From Shewanella benthica KT99 (GTDB taxonomy: Bacteria > Pseudomonadota > Gammaproteobacteria > Enterobacterales > Shewanellaceae): 51,996 nucleotides of DNA. A program made the translations under genes and the position numbers. Of the stretch, positions 39,212 to 49,530 are shown one piece after another. The notes under the pieces were generated by a model, which worked only from the letters and a program-made list of their open reading frames with translations, was not told where the DNA came from and did no database searches. Positions within the stretch are counted from its first letter, which is position 1. Every line of letters begins with the position of its first letter. The DNA lies in assembly GCF_000172075.1 (NCBI RefSeq), contig NZ_ABIC01000031.1:1-51996 (forward strand), in the 5' to 3' direction.

Positions 39212-42200
39212 ATGATTTTGAACAAAGAAAATGTCATATGGACATCGAACTCGGCTGCCAATTTTTTCAGGCTCTCGGTCACTGCTCTGATGGCTTTTTG
39301 CGCCATCAGTTTTTCTTCCGCCTCTGCCGCCGAACCATGGAGCCACAATTCAGCCGCCAGTGCCACGGCCCAGCAAGGCGTTGCGGCTGATGGTAAAGGC
39401 AGAGACAATGCCAGCGCCAGAAGAGCCAAACAGGCTCACAAGCAAGAGACCGAGAAACAGACTCTGGCACTCGCCGGCTTGATGGCTGATTATCGTCATG
39501 GGGTGAAATCAAATAAACAAGCATTGAAGCAACAACTGATCGCACGAACTCGGGCGCGTCAGGCATTACTCAGCGATCTGGTTAAAACTGATCCCGCGGC
39601 GGCGGTCCGCGCCGTGCTACCCATATCGGCCAGAGCCGGCATGCCGGATGACGTGCTGGCCATGTTGACCCAGAAGCGTGAGCTTAAGGGCGAGCTTGAA
39701 GTGGCGTATGTGGATTATGAAGATGTCAGCCAGAGTCATCTGCGTCATACCCTGATCACCGATTCGGGACGGGTCGAGCTGCATCTTCCTGCCAACGCCA
39801 CAAGCTGGCAGACTGGCGCTCGGGTGAAGGCCAAGGGCTGGATGTTTAACGACAGTCGTCAAGACGATAGTAACTCCAGTGCGTTAGTGCTCTTTGATGA
39901 GTCAGAAAACCTGATGCTGCTGGCAGATGACGGCACCGAGATAAGCGCGAGCGCCATCACAGCGACTAGCTTGGTCAATACCCTGGGCGAGCAACGTACC
40001 TTAGTCTTGCTGGTCAATTTTCAGGATAATACCAGCCAGCCATGGACTGTGGCGCAGGCACAAGAGTTGGTGTTCGGCACGGTTAATGATTATTACCAGG
40101 AAGCGTCTTATGGCCGCACCTGGTTAAGCGGCGATGTACAAGGCTACTTCACCTTACCAATTGATGCGACTTGTAGTACTAACGCAATCGACAATTACGG
40201 ACGCCAAGCGGTCGTCGAAAGTGGTATCGATGTTGAAAATTACGATCGCTGGGTGTATATCTATCCCGAGAACAGCGATTGTGGCTGGACGGGGCAGGGG
40301 ACAATTGGTGGAAGCCCTTCGCGTGCGTTCATCAATGGTTCAATGACACTCCGCACTGTTGGACATGAGTTGGGCCACAACCTTGGATTGCACCATGCTA
40401 AGGATCTTGATTGTTCTGATGGGGTATTGGCTGGTCGCTGTTTGTCATTTGAATATGGCGATACCATGGACATCATGGGTAAATCTGGAGTAACAGGCCA
40501 TTTCAATGCTTTTAGTAAGCAACAACTCGGTTGGATCACGTCTGCTGCGGGTGAAGTTATCACTGCCGAAAGTGATGGCAGTTATCAACTTGAACCCTAT
40601 GAAACGGCGCCTGCTAGTAAAGCTAAGGGAATAAAGGTACGCCGAGGTACCGATGCTGATACAGGGCTACCTCTGTGGTATTACCTCGAGTATCGTCAGG
40701 CAATTGGTTTCGATAGTTTCCTCGAAGGCAAAAGCGGTATAACAGATGGTGTGGTATTGCATCTGGCGACTGAGAACGACATGCAGAGTAACTTGTTACT
40801 CGATATGACACCCAACAGCGGCCTTAATGATTTTGATGATGCCGCTCTGTTGGCTGGCACCAGTTATACCGATCTCGATGCCGGTGTGACCATTACCACC
40901 GAGTGGGCCGATACAACCGGGGCTAGCGTGAATGTAAGCTATTCGGGTCTGAGCTGTATTAAGGCTAATCCAAGTTTATTATTGCTGCCCAATGAGAGTG
41001 CCTGGGTAGAGGCTGGGACCACAGTGATCTATAGCGCTATTGTGACCAACAAGGACAGTGCTGATTGTGCAACCTCTGATTATGATGTGTCTGCGTTTGT
41101 GCCTAGTGGCTGGACGGCGACAGATAAGTCTCTCAGTCTATCGCCCGGGATGATTGGCATGGTGATGCTGAATGTGAGCTCATCAGATACCGCTGCCGAT
41201 GGCTTCTATGATATCGAAATAAGTGCAGCAGACAGCAGTAATAGCGATTACGCTCAGACAGGTATCGTAAGCTATGTAGTGGATTCTCCTGTCGCGGCCT
41301 GTGTAATGGCGAGCCCAAGATTTATTTTGTCAGTCGACAACAGTGGTGAGCTGGCTCCGGGGATAGTTGCAACCTACCGCGGCACCATAACCAGTCAGGA
41401 TAGCAGCAGCTGTGCGAGCAGTGATTTCGATGTGACGGCTAATGTGCCTGCGGATTGGAGTGCCGATAGTCTTGATGTGAGTTTAGCACCGGGTGAAAGC
41501 CGAGAAATTAGCCTGAATGTGGCGTCATCCACGGTGGCTCAAGATGGTATCTATGATTTCAATCTAAGTGCTCAAAATCGCCTAGACAATAGCTATACCG
41601 GCAATGATGTAGCCAGTTATACGGTAGTAAACCCACTACCGACATGTACGCTTGCAGCGGCTACGATTGTGGTGTCGAATCCTCAGGGAGCTGAAGTGGT
41701 AGCCGGGACTCAGGTTAATTACACTGCCACTGTGACCCGTCAAGATAGCGAGGCTTGTTTAGCAGCCAGTTTTGATGTGTTTGCCGATGCGCCTACTGGC
41801 TGGAGCGCGAGTAATACCAAAGTGAACCTAGCACCGGGTGCCAGTATTGTGGTGAATATTAGCGTCACGTCTGATGCCGCTACGGCAACAGGTTCATTTA
41901 ACATCGCAGTTAATGCACAAAATGCCACTGAAACAAGCTATTTAGGCAGTGACAGTGTCAGTTATACGGTTATATCGGCCACTAACACGGCGCCTGTCGC
42001 GGTCAATGATAGTGTGAGTATGGCCTCTAAAAATTCGGTCATTATCGATGTGCTAGCCAATGACTTCGATGCGGAAAGTGATGAGCTTATTATCGTCGCG
42101 GTGAGCCAAGGCGCCAAGGGTAGCGTGCAAATCGCTAGCGGTGGTCAGCTGTTATACACGCCGGCCAAGAGCTTTAAGAGCAGCGATAGCTTCAGCTACA

Positions 42201-42295
42201 CCATCAGCGATGGTGATAAGACGGCAACGGCTTCGGTTAGTCTAAACTTGAGCGGTGGTGGCAAGGGTCATGGTAATGGTAATGGTAAAAAATAG
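39212..42295 (+). CDS. Secreted metzincin-type zinc protease with C-terminal repeat domains
   Basis: 1027 residues with a signal peptide (hydrophobic 20-40, SASA cleavage). The catalytic domain has HELGHNLGLHH, giving zinc ligands His385, His389 and His395 with Glu386, and a Met-turn DTMDIMG about 30 residues on; the layout recalls M6/M12-like proteases. Three ~105-residue repeats follow (from about 590, 700 and 805), each with a cysteine pair and a DYDV.A.VPSGW-type block resembling NEW3 domains. Then comes a cadherin-like domain (NTAPVAVNDSV...VLANDFDAESD, about 925-1015) and a Gly/Lys tail. ATG 39212 is close to AGGGGA; TTG 39218 is an alternative. Confidence 0.85.
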   Translation: MILNKENVIWTSNSAANFFRLSVTALMAFCAISFSSASAAEPWSHNSAASATAQQGVAADGKGRDNASARRAKQAHKQETEKQTLALAGLMADYRHGVKSNKQALKQQLIARTRARQALLSDLVKTDPAAAVRAVLPISARAGMPDDVLAMLTQKRELKGELEVAYVDYEDVSQSHLRHTLITDSGRVELHLPANATSWQTGARVKAKGWMFNDSRQDDSNSSALVLFDESENLMLLADDGTEISASAITATSLVNTLGEQRTLVLLVNFQDNTSQPWTVAQAQELVFGTVNDYYQEASYGRTWLSGDVQGYFTLPIDATCSTNAIDNYGRQAVVESGIDVENYDRWVYIYPENSDCGWTGQGTIGGSPSRAFINGSMTLRTVGHELGHNLGLHHAKDLDCSDGVLAGRCLSFEYGDTMDIMGKSGVTGHFNAFSKQQLGWITSAAGEVITAESDGSYQLEPYETAPASKAKGIKVRRGTDADTGLPLWYYLEYRQAIGFDSFLEGKSGITDGVVLHLATENDMQSNLLLDMTPNSGLNDFDDAALLAGTSYTDLDAGVTITTEWADTTGASVNVSYSGLSCIKANPSLLLLPNESAWVEAGTTVIYSAIVTNKDSADCATSDYDVSAFVPSGWTATDKSLSLSPGMIGMVMLNVSSSDTAADGFYDIEISAADSSNSDYAQTGIVSYVVDSPVAACVMASPRFILSVDNSGELAPGIVATYRGTITSQDSSSCASSDFDVTANVPADWSADSLDVSLAPGESREISLNVASSTVAQDGIYDFNLSAQNRLDNSYTGNDVASYTVVNPLPTCTLAAATIVVSNPQGAEVVAGTQVNYTATVTRQDSEACLAASFDVFADAPTGWSASNTKVNLAPGASIVVNISVTSDAATATGSFNIAVNAQNATETSYLGSDSVSYTVISATNTAPVAVNDSVSMASKNSVIIDVLANDFDAESDELIIVAVSQGAKGSVQIASGGQLLYTPAKSFKSSDSFSYTISDGDKTATASVSLNLSGGGKGHGNGNGKK

Positions 42296-42421
42296 TTAGT
42301 GCTATGGTGTTAATCGCAAATCAATTTTTATCGATTGCGATATAGAGAGGGCGGCGGTATTTACCGTCGCCCTCTTTGCTATATCAAGCTTGTAGCAGGG
42401 TTAACATTCGAGTGCTATCAG

Positions 42422-44740
42422 TTACTCGACAGTATTAACTTCAACCGCTACGCCATTGACAACTTGGTCTCCTTCATCGTCTTCTACTATCGCGACGATA
42501 CCGTCAACTCCAGTTGCGAGGAAGGTGATCGCGTCGGTATTCTCAATACCAGGCTGGAGCTCTATGGTGAAGGCACAGCTATAGGTTTCGCTGCCAGAGC
42601 TACTGTATTCCAGTACAGTTCCTATAGTACAGGCTGAATATGCCACGCCGGCATGGTAACCGCCGATGGTATTCAGAATGGTAAAGATATCATTAGCGTC
42701 AGAGTTACCGTCGGCAACCGTTACACCTAGTACCGTGAGCTCAGTTAAGGTTACATTTTCGATACCTGCATTGGTTAACTCAAGCACCACTAGCATACTG
42801 GTGGCAAAAGCCATATCAGTATCGGGGGCTTGCGGTGTGAAGGTCACCAGAGCATTATCAGTCGCATCCACGTCCTGACCGTCCTCATCGACACCTCTGA
42901 TGGTGGCCGTATTGAGATGGGTATCGCCCGAGTTACCTCGCAGTCCCTTGATGATGTCACAGCTTGCATAGTCGCCTGGAAGCAGCATGAAGCCGTTGAG
43001 GGCAGTCGGTGTGATCGGGGCACCATTCTTCATATCCACCCAACAATCACCGGTTAGGATTCCGAATGGGATATCAATCAGACTGGTGAAGGTCACTTCG
43101 TCCACGCCGGCAGCATTAACTCCAAACTCGAAGTTGTAGCTGACATCGCTGTAGTTTTCTGGATTATCGCCGGTTTCCAGTACACTGGTCGGGGTCGCCG
43201 TTTTAATCAGGGTGATCGACGATGGCACATCGCGGATGTCTACCATGGCCGAGTCGTTACCCGTGGCCTCATCGTTTTCATCATCTCTAGCCGTCGCAGA
43301 CACAGTATTGGAGTGCTGATCGCCGGCATCGCCAGAAATGAACTTAGTGAATACGCAGCTATAGGTCGCACCTAAGGCTATGCTGGTGGACTCTGCGGAA
43401 CATTCGTCGACTAAAAGATCGCCGAAATCTGTGTCACTCAACATGGTCAGGTTCAGTGGTGAATCCCAGAACGCGGCATCATTTTTGACGGTAATGGTGA
43501 ATTCGACATTGGCGCCAGGTTCCAACACTTCCGTTGGATTAGCCGTCTTGGTCACGGTGATCGTCGGTGCCAAGTTGGTGATCTGCACCCTTATCTCATT
43601 ACTACAGTGATCGCCGACTATGCTATAGGGGATGGCCGCACAGCTGCTAGGAACGTTGGGAACGTCGGGAACTTCATCACCATTCTTGTCTTCGAGTGCC
43701 AGAATCACTAAGTTATCATAAAGCTCGGGGCTCTGATCATCGGGTAGGTCCCTGTCGACGATATGCACCGTGAAGGCACAACTGTATGTACCACTAGGCA
43801 GAATTTCACCCGGGCCATCGCCTATATCTGCGGGTTGTGAACAGTTGGTCGCGGTCAGATAGACGCCGTCTATCAAAGGCGATACCGTATCTAGGCTACC
43901 CCATAGATCTAGGGATGCATCGAACGTACCCTCGCCGCCGATATCTATCTCATCGCTGAGCGAGGTGATAAACAGTGAGGTTGAAGTGTTAGTGTTAGTG
44001 AAGCTTACGGTATAACTGAATGTGCCGCCCGGTTCACTGTGAGAAGATGAGCTGGTTAGCGTCTTGAAAATAGCGGGTGGATCGGGTTGAATAAATACAT
44101 CGATATCGAAGGTCTCACAACGACATTTCGATGGCGAACCGGCCGGTGTCGGATTATTTCCGTCACAGATACCGTATTCTTGCTGGTTCCAGGAGGCGCA
44201 GTAGTTAAAATCTGCCTTACCTGAATTATCATCGTCGCGGCAAAGCATGGTGATTGTTTCGCCGACGTAGACGTGTTCTGGATTGAAGCCCGCCTTCTTG
44301 CTGATGTCGGCGCAGACATCACCATCGAGGTCGACACCCGGGCCGTCTGTTTTACCGGTTAACACTGAGCAGGTGTTGGTTGTGCTCTCATCCTGCGCAC
44401 TCCATTTGCCTTCGGGTAACCAGATGCCATAGCCGTAGCGACTGGTGGCTGTGGTTAAGATGGTGAAATCGGCCTTAAATTCGAACATCTGACCCTCGAC
44501 GCATTCCACTGGGGTCGAACCGTCGGGATTGGTGACATTAGTGACTTCACTGACCCGGATATCGTTGGCTCTACAGGTTAAATGAGTACCCGAAAATTCG
44601 GCTAGACAGGCATGAGATTTCAGTTGTGGGAAGAATGAGGCATTGGCCGGCGTCAGGCTCGTCACACCATAGAGGCTGGCCATGCTTATCAGGGCGATAC
44701 CCAGCGCCCCGATAAACCGGCTAAATTGAAAAAGTTTCAT
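42422..44740 (-). CDS. Exported cysteine-rich protein with DUF11-type repeats
   Basis: 772 residues. A signal peptide (RFIGALGIALISMASLYGV...ANA) is followed by a unique N-terminal domain (about 35-235) with ten cysteines and an Asp/Asn-rich VDLDGDVCAD segment. After that come roughly five DUF11-like repeats ('TKTANPTEVLEPGANVEFTITV', 'SYSCVF') of about 110 residues, each with one cysteine pair; I count 20 cysteines in total, an even number. No LPxTG, GlyGly-CTERM or membrane anchor is seen at the C-terminus. Function unknown; a surface or matrix structural protein is plausible. Preceded on its strand by a DsbA-type gene and a sigma-54 activator. ATG 44740 is preferred to 44752. Confidence 0.8.
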   Translation of the reverse strand: MKLFQFSRFIGALGIALISMASLYGVTSLTPANASFFPQLKSHACLAEFSGTHLTCRANDIRVSEVTNVTNPDGSTPVECVEGQMFEFKADFTILTTATSRYGYGIWLPEGKWSAQDESTTNTCSVLTGKTDGPGVDLDGDVCADISKKAGFNPEHVYVGETITMLCRDDDNSGKADFNYCASWNQQEYGICDGNNPTPAGSPSKCRCETFDIDVFIQPDPPAIFKTLTSSSSHSEPGGTFSYTVSFTNTNTSTSLFITSLSDEIDIGGEGTFDASLDLWGSLDTVSPLIDGVYLTATNCSQPADIGDGPGEILPSGTYSCAFTVHIVDRDLPDDQSPELYDNLVILALEDKNGDEVPDVPNVPSSCAAIPYSIVGDHCSNEIRVQITNLAPTITVTKTANPTEVLEPGANVEFTITVKNDAAFWDSPLNLTMLSDTDFGDLLVDECSAESTSIALGATYSCVFTKFISGDAGDQHSNTVSATARDDENDEATGNDSAMVDIRDVPSSITLIKTATPTSVLETGDNPENYSDVSYNFEFGVNAAGVDEVTFTSLIDIPFGILTGDCWVDMKNGAPITPTALNGFMLLPGDYASCDIIKGLRGNSGDTHLNTATIRGVDEDGQDVDATDNALVTFTPQAPDTDMAFATSMLVVLELTNAGIENVTLTELTVLGVTVADGNSDANDIFTILNTIGGYHAGVAYSACTIGTVLEYSSSGSETYSCAFTIELQPGIENTDAITFLATGVDGIVAIVEDDEGDQVVNGVAVEVNTVE

Positions 44741-45332
44741 AATATTTACCATCCTATAAGTGAATTTGGATAAACGTGCTTATTACTGTTTGATTCATCT
44801 GTCGCTAGATCTACATCGAGCCGCTAAGAGCTGCAAGATTCGTAGAGGGCGATTTTTCGATAATTGGCCCGATATCTTCGTAGGCCGCTGTCGGCATATC
44901 GCCGCTAGAGCTGGCTTGCTACCCGTCTGCAGCAGGTTATAAATCACCGGCTTCATAGGGTCGCATCCAAGCGTCTGACACACTAAATAAGCAAACTTCG
45001 CACCATGATTGTAAAATGCTGATAAATAAGGGTATATAATTAAATTTGGCGGGCGTGGCAGGCTTTGTTGTGTCATCTGTGTCATCTGTGGCACACGGAT
45101 AGGGTCTATGTTTGGTTAACAGTTTGATTCATATCTTTTTTGTGATTAACTGCAAGCCTGTAACAGCTTATGTCACTGTCCATGGCTGATACAGGTGCTA
45201 ATACTAAGCTAATAACAGCAGTCGATTTTTGGCGAGGATGATAGATTAAAAAATGATGGAAGTGCTGGTGTTGCTTGCGGGGGAGGGGGGCGTAAACTGA
45301 CTGGCCTGGTTAACTGGCCAGCCGATTAATCC
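44741..45332 (-). other. Long leader region of the DUF11-repeat gene
   Basis: About 590 bases between the DsbA-family gene and the DUF11-repeat gene, with no convincing coding frame on either strand. A pairing of GCTTG...ACCC with GGGT...CAAGC on the transcribed strand (44914-44972) and a CGGC/GCCG hairpin near 44890-44902 suggest a structured 5' leader. I could not match it to a known riboswitch and found no good -24/-12 sigma-54 promoter. Confidence 0.45.
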
Positions 45333-46118
45333 TTACTTCTTGTCGTTAGCCAGCAGTTCGTCTAACAGCACCGCGAAGCTCTCGAAGCTCTGGGCGCCGA
45401 CCACGAGCCTGGGGCTGATGAGCCGATTGCCTTCGACCCGGCCGATGACGAAGCTGGGCGTGCCGCGGATGCCTAACTGGGAGCCATAGGCCATATCTTG
45501 TTCAATCTTACCCAGAACGCTCTCGTCTGTGAGGCACTCAGTAAATTGGGTCATATCTAACGCTAGCTCGGAGGCTGTCTGTTGGTACAGCTCGTCACCG
45601 AGTTGACCCATATTGTTAAACAGCGAGTCCCGCATCGGCCAGTAGGCATCCTGGCGTAGGCTGCAGTTGGCGGCGATGGCGGCGGCCTTGGCCTTGGGGT
45701 GAAAGCTTAGCGGGAAATCCCGGGTCAGGTATCTCACCTTGCCAGTGTCGATATATTTGCGCTTCAGCTGGGTAAATGTTTGGTCGATAAAGCGTTTGCA
45801 ATAGGGGCACTGATAATCGGAGAACTCTATGATGGCTATCTCGGCTCCGGCGCTGCCTATAGAGGGCAGGCGGCCATCGGCATCGATATTTTCCTGAGTC
45901 GGCAGGGTCTTGTGTTGCGGTTGTTGCGAACTCATGGCGATGGTATGTATGTCTGTTACCTGGCTGCCTATCTTGGTGATGTCTTGTCTCAGCTGGTTAA
46001 TATCTTGCTTGATTGACGCCAGTTCCTGCTCCAATTTAGCACTTGAGTTTGGCTCACAAGCCATAATAAGCTGGACGCCCAGCACGATGGCAATGATCTG
46101 TAGGAGTCGTGTCGACAT
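45333..46118 (-). CDS. DsbA/DsbG-family thiol oxidoreductase, lipoprotein-type
   Basis: 261 residues. The N-terminus IIAIVLGVQLIMAC-EPN looks like a lipobox, so it is probably membrane-anchored. A coiled-coil spacer (about 28-60, KLEQELASIKQDINQLRQDI) separates the anchor from the thioredoxin-fold domain with active site C104-P-Y-C107 and a cis-Pro motif RGTPSF. The long spacer is as in BdbD/Com1-like proteins. Its likely client is the cysteine-rich exported protein encoded next. ATG start with AGAGGAA upstream. Confidence 0.88.
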   Translation of the reverse strand: MSTRLLQIIAIVLGVQLIMACEPNSSAKLEQELASIKQDINQLRQDITKIGSQVTDIHTIAMSSQQPQHKTLPTQENIDADGRLPSIGSAGAEIAIIEFSDYQCPYCKRFIDQTFTQLKRKYIDTGKVRYLTRDFPLSFHPKAKAAAIAANCSLRQDAYWPMRDSLFNNMGQLGDELYQQTASELALDMTQFTECLTDESVLGKIEQDMAYGSQLGIRGTPSFVIGRVEGNRLISPRLVVGAQSFESFAVLLDELLANDKK

Positions 46119-46204
46119 TAGTGGTTCCTCTGTGAACGAATATGGTTAATATTGCTGTTGGCTAACTACCTGAGCTAACTCCAGCAGCTAGTGGTTCATT
46201 TGGT

Positions 46205-47563
46205 CTAGAGTTTTATTTTGCATTTCTTTATCAGTCGATAGAAAGTGGTTCTGGAAATATTGAGATCTCTGGCGGCGGCGGATATATTGTGATTGTTGCG
46301 CTTGATGGCATCGAGCAAAACTTCGGTATCTATCTCTAGCCTATGTTGCACCAAGTCACGTTGCGATTGATAGTTAACGATTTTAATGCCTAAATCCGTT
46401 GGGTATATCTGTTTGCCTTCGGCCATGACGACGGCGCGTTGGATACGGTTCTTCAGTTCGCGCACATTACCCGGCCACTCGTATCTGAGCATGATCTCGA
46501 GTGCTGCCGGTGACAATATCAGCTTGTTGTTGCCCTGCTGATATATCCGCAGGTATGCATTCGCCAATAGCTCAATATCTTCACGGTATTCCCGCAGGCT
46601 AGGTACATGAATTCGCAAAATATTGAGTCTATGATAGAGATCCTCTCGAAATCGTCCCTCGTCGATGGCGGCTTCCAGATTAACGTGGGATGCGAATATT
46701 ATCCGGCAATCGATAGTTATCGTCTGGCTGCCCCCGAGACGCTCTATAGTATGATCTTCGATAAACTGCAGCAGGTTTACCTGGGATTCCAGCGATAAGT
46801 CGCCGATCTCATCGAGAAACAGGGTGCCCTTATTGGCTTTCTCTATATGGCCGATATACAGTTTTTCGGCGCCGGTAAAGGCGCCTCTCTCATGACCAAA
46901 TAATTCGGAATGGATCAAGCTTGCCGGTAGGGCGCCACAGTTTATGGTGATGAAGGGACCATTTTTTCGGCTGGATTTAGCGTGGATAAGATGGGCACTG
47001 AGGCCTTTACCTGTGCCGGTTTCACCGCTGATAAGCACGGCACCCTCAGCACGGGCAATTTTTTCGAGTGAAGTTTTAAATCGTCTTATGGTAGCCGATT
47101 TTCCTAGTATGACGTGATTATTCTGTGGGTTATTTAGCTCCGCCGCTTTCTCGAGTTGCAATGCCGCCATGCCGTGGGCGTGGCCTAAGGTATGACTTAG
47201 CTTAGGCCAGTCTAGAGGCTGATGATGATAGTCGATAAAATAGCTTGGGAACTGATGAGTCTGTGGATATTGAGTAAATTGATTATCGCTGGATATGGCG
47301 ATCCACAGGATGCTGCTTTTTACTTCACGCAGTCTGGTTAGTGCTTTAAAAACAATATGTTGATAGGGTGCTGATATCAGCGCTATGGCGACATCGATAT
47401 CGTATTTGTGTATGTGTTTAATGGTTTGCGCCACACTCGTCGCGTGAATGCAATGCCAGTTAAAAGCGCTAAATTGAGCTTCCCAATGGCATTCTTCATT
47501 ATTTAAGTTGAGTAATAACACAGATCGTTTTTTTGCCGGACTAAACTTTATTGGTTTTTCCAT
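46205..47563 (-). CDS. Sigma-54-dependent transcriptional regulator (VpsR-like)
   Basis: 452 residues. An N-terminal ~130-residue domain looks like a receiver but has no clear phospho-acceptor Asp pocket, as in VpsR-type regulators. The AAA+ domain has Walker A GETGTGKG at 180-187, GAFTGA at 227-232 for sigma-54 contact and Walker B GTLFLDEIGDL. The C-terminal Fis-type helix-turn-helix is NISAAARDLNISRTTFYRLIKK. Upstream of the DsbA-like gene by 86 bases on the same strand, so it may control that gene and the DUF11-repeat gene; this is inferred from position. Confidence 0.9.
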   Translation of the reverse strand: MEKPIKFSPAKKRSVLLLNLNNEECHWEAQFSAFNWHCIHATSVAQTIKHIHKYDIDVAIALISAPYQHIVFKALTRLREVKSSILWIAISSDNQFTQYPQTHQFPSYFIDYHHQPLDWPKLSHTLGHAHGMAALQLEKAAELNNPQNNHVILGKSATIRRFKTSLEKIARAEGAVLISGETGTGKGLSAHLIHAKSSRKNGPFITINCGALPASLIHSELFGHERGAFTGAEKLYIGHIEKANKGTLFLDEIGDLSLESQVNLLQFIEDHTIERLGGSQTITIDCRIIFASHVNLEAAIDEGRFREDLYHRLNILRIHVPSLREYREDIELLANAYLRIYQQGNNKLILSPAALEIMLRYEWPGNVRELKNRIQRAVVMAEGKQIYPTDLGIKIVNYQSQRDLVQHRLEIDTEVLLDAIKRNNHNISAAARDLNISRTTFYRLIKKCKIKL

Positions 47564-47783
47564 ATCGATCTCTTAGTCATTTCTGACGTTTATATCGAAT
47601 GCGCGTTAATGTTATTGAGTATACAAATTTTAGGATGGATGTTGGTTTTTGCAAGTTTTATTGTGTTACGTTCTCTGTGTCTATTAGGCATTGAAACTCA
47701 ATCTCTCTGGGGTTTGGCGGTTTATGCCTCGATAGATGTTGAGTAGAGTTGAAATCTTCCGATAAGACGTATCAATATCTTGT

Positions 47784-47808
47784 GAGGGGGCTGCAATTGC
47801 AGCCCCTC
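47784..47808 (-). terminator. Hairpin after the RND remnant
   Basis: GGGGCTGC and GCAGCCCC around AATT form a strong stem about 45 bases beyond the end of the RND fragment. There is no U-tract. Confidence 0.5.
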
Positions 47809-47850
47809 ATTCAAAGTTACCCAGCAAATATCATTGTCTCAATAGTTTGC

Positions 47851-49530
47851 TCAATATGCCCAAGGCATAAGTCTTCTCGAAAGACTATTTGCACGACCTA
47901 AGCGTACGGCTGCGTTGTAGCGCATTCGATACAGGGCCTGATAACACAGGGGCACCAGATAAAGACTGGTTACGGTAGAGAATGTTAAGCCGCTTATGAT
48001 GGCAATGGCAATGGGTGAATATGATGGACCCCCTCCACCGAGCTGAGTGTTACCCAGTGCCAGTGGCAGTAAACCGAGTACTGTGGTGCCGACAGTCATA
48101 AGCACAGGGCGAAGACGTGAAATACACACCGGACTGATTTCTCCCGACAGCTTGTCGAGTGCTGGCTGTTTCTGGTTTATCTGATCCACCAGCACTATGC
48201 CGTTGTTCACCACAATTCCCATTAAGATCAATATGCCGATCATGACCATGACGCCCATGGGCGTGCCGGTAAATAGCAAGCCCCAAAATACGCCTGTGAT
48301 GGAAAATAGGATCGAGGTGATAATCGCCGTCGGTAGCAATAAAGATTCGAACAGAGCCGCCATCACTATGTAGATCATGGCTAAGGCCAGTAGCATGTTG
48401 GTCGCCATTACGGCCTGATCTTCATCTTGTTTCTCGAAGCCTCCTCTGAGTGAATAGCCATATCCCGCAGGAAAATTCACCGTCTCCATCACTCGAGTTA
48501 TCTTTTCCTGTGCATCTTCTGTGGTGAGATCATCTAAGTTTGCGCCGATAGACAAGGCCGTCTGTCTGTCATAGTGGCGAATGGTATCGAACCTTGGCGA
48601 GATGGTGATAGTCGCTAAGCTATCTAAGGTATACACCCGGTTAGCGATTCTGATCACCGGTAGCTGTTTTAATCTCTCTAGCGACAAGCGCCATTCTCGT
48701 TCGAAGGACATCTCGATGCGTAACTCGCCATTGGGATCATGACGAAAAGATCTAAGTTGGCTGCCTCTTAAGGCCATAGAGATACTGGAAGCGATTTCAT
48801 TGAGCTTGAGATCGAGTCTGGCGGCCATCTGCCTGTCAATCTGGATCACCACCTCCTGCTGAGCACCGCTGAGCTCAGATCTCACATCCGTTAAGGCTTC
48901 AATCTCAGACAGCAGCGGGATCACTCGGTGACTTATTTCGATAAGATCACTGGTGGAGCGTCCGGTCAGGGTCACTCTTAGGCCATTGTTACCGCCGCCC
49001 CAACCAAATTGAGGCTTGGCGATGGAGAATTTAGGGAAGCCTTCACGTATAATTTTCTTTAACTCCTTCATGTCAATTTGAGTATCTTGCTTAAGGAACA
49101 GGGTAGATTGGCCGCGGTCGGGAGCATACCGAGTCGATATAAAATTTATCTTTATTGGCGTAGAGATAGGTCTCCATCTTAGTGATCATCGCCTCGGTGA
49201 CGTTGAGATTGTGTCGTCCTTCAACCTGGTAGTTGATGTAGAGTTTATTGTTGCCCTCACCATCGGCTTGATCTTGATTGACCATGCTCAAGGGCAGGGC
49301 AGGGCTGTGGATGCCAAGATAATGAGAGATATCAAACACCTTCGACTCGCTCCAAAGGACGTTTAAGCTGCTTATCGAGTAGGTCAAATGCGCCGGATAG
49401 CTCACGGTCACTGGATATTCTTAAATTTAGCACTGGCATATCTGCGGTTGAGAACTGCCTGATAAAGACCCGCTCAACATCTTTTGGCAGCAGGTGTCTC
49501 ACGGCATCAATTTTTTCTCTGTCTCTTAGC
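47851..49530 (-). pseudogene. RND efflux transporter permease, degraded
   Basis: Three blocks of an AcrB/MexB-type permease survive in different frames. 49334-49530 encodes a piece of the first porter domain (KIDAVRHLLPKDVERVFIRQFSTADMPVLNL). 49143-49335 encodes part of the second porter region. 47851-49071, extending upstream in frame to about 49140, encodes the C-terminal part with its last transmembrane helices (MGVMVMIGILILMGIVVNNGIVLVDQ). The N-terminal ~100 residues and probably several hundred internal ones are gone. A full permease is about 1030-1050 residues; roughly 570 remain. Confidence 0.88.

Noticed and set aside
42844..43610. Several 60-76-codon frames opposite the DUF11-repeat gene
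   Set aside because: They are frame shadows of a long, well-supported gene with no independent similarity.
44795..45094. 99-codon open frame on the minus strand
   Set aside because: No recognisable domain, no good ribosome-binding site and unnatural composition; it lies in the structured leader.
44741..45332. c-di-GMP (GEMM) riboswitch before the DUF11-repeat gene
   Set aside because: Some GGCC/CCTACG-like words recall GEMM, but the defining core and both conserved receptor stems could not be placed.
44741..45332. Sigma-54 -24/-12 promoter for the DUF11-repeat gene
   Set aside because: No TGGCAC-N5-TTGC match at the right spacing was found on the relevant strand.
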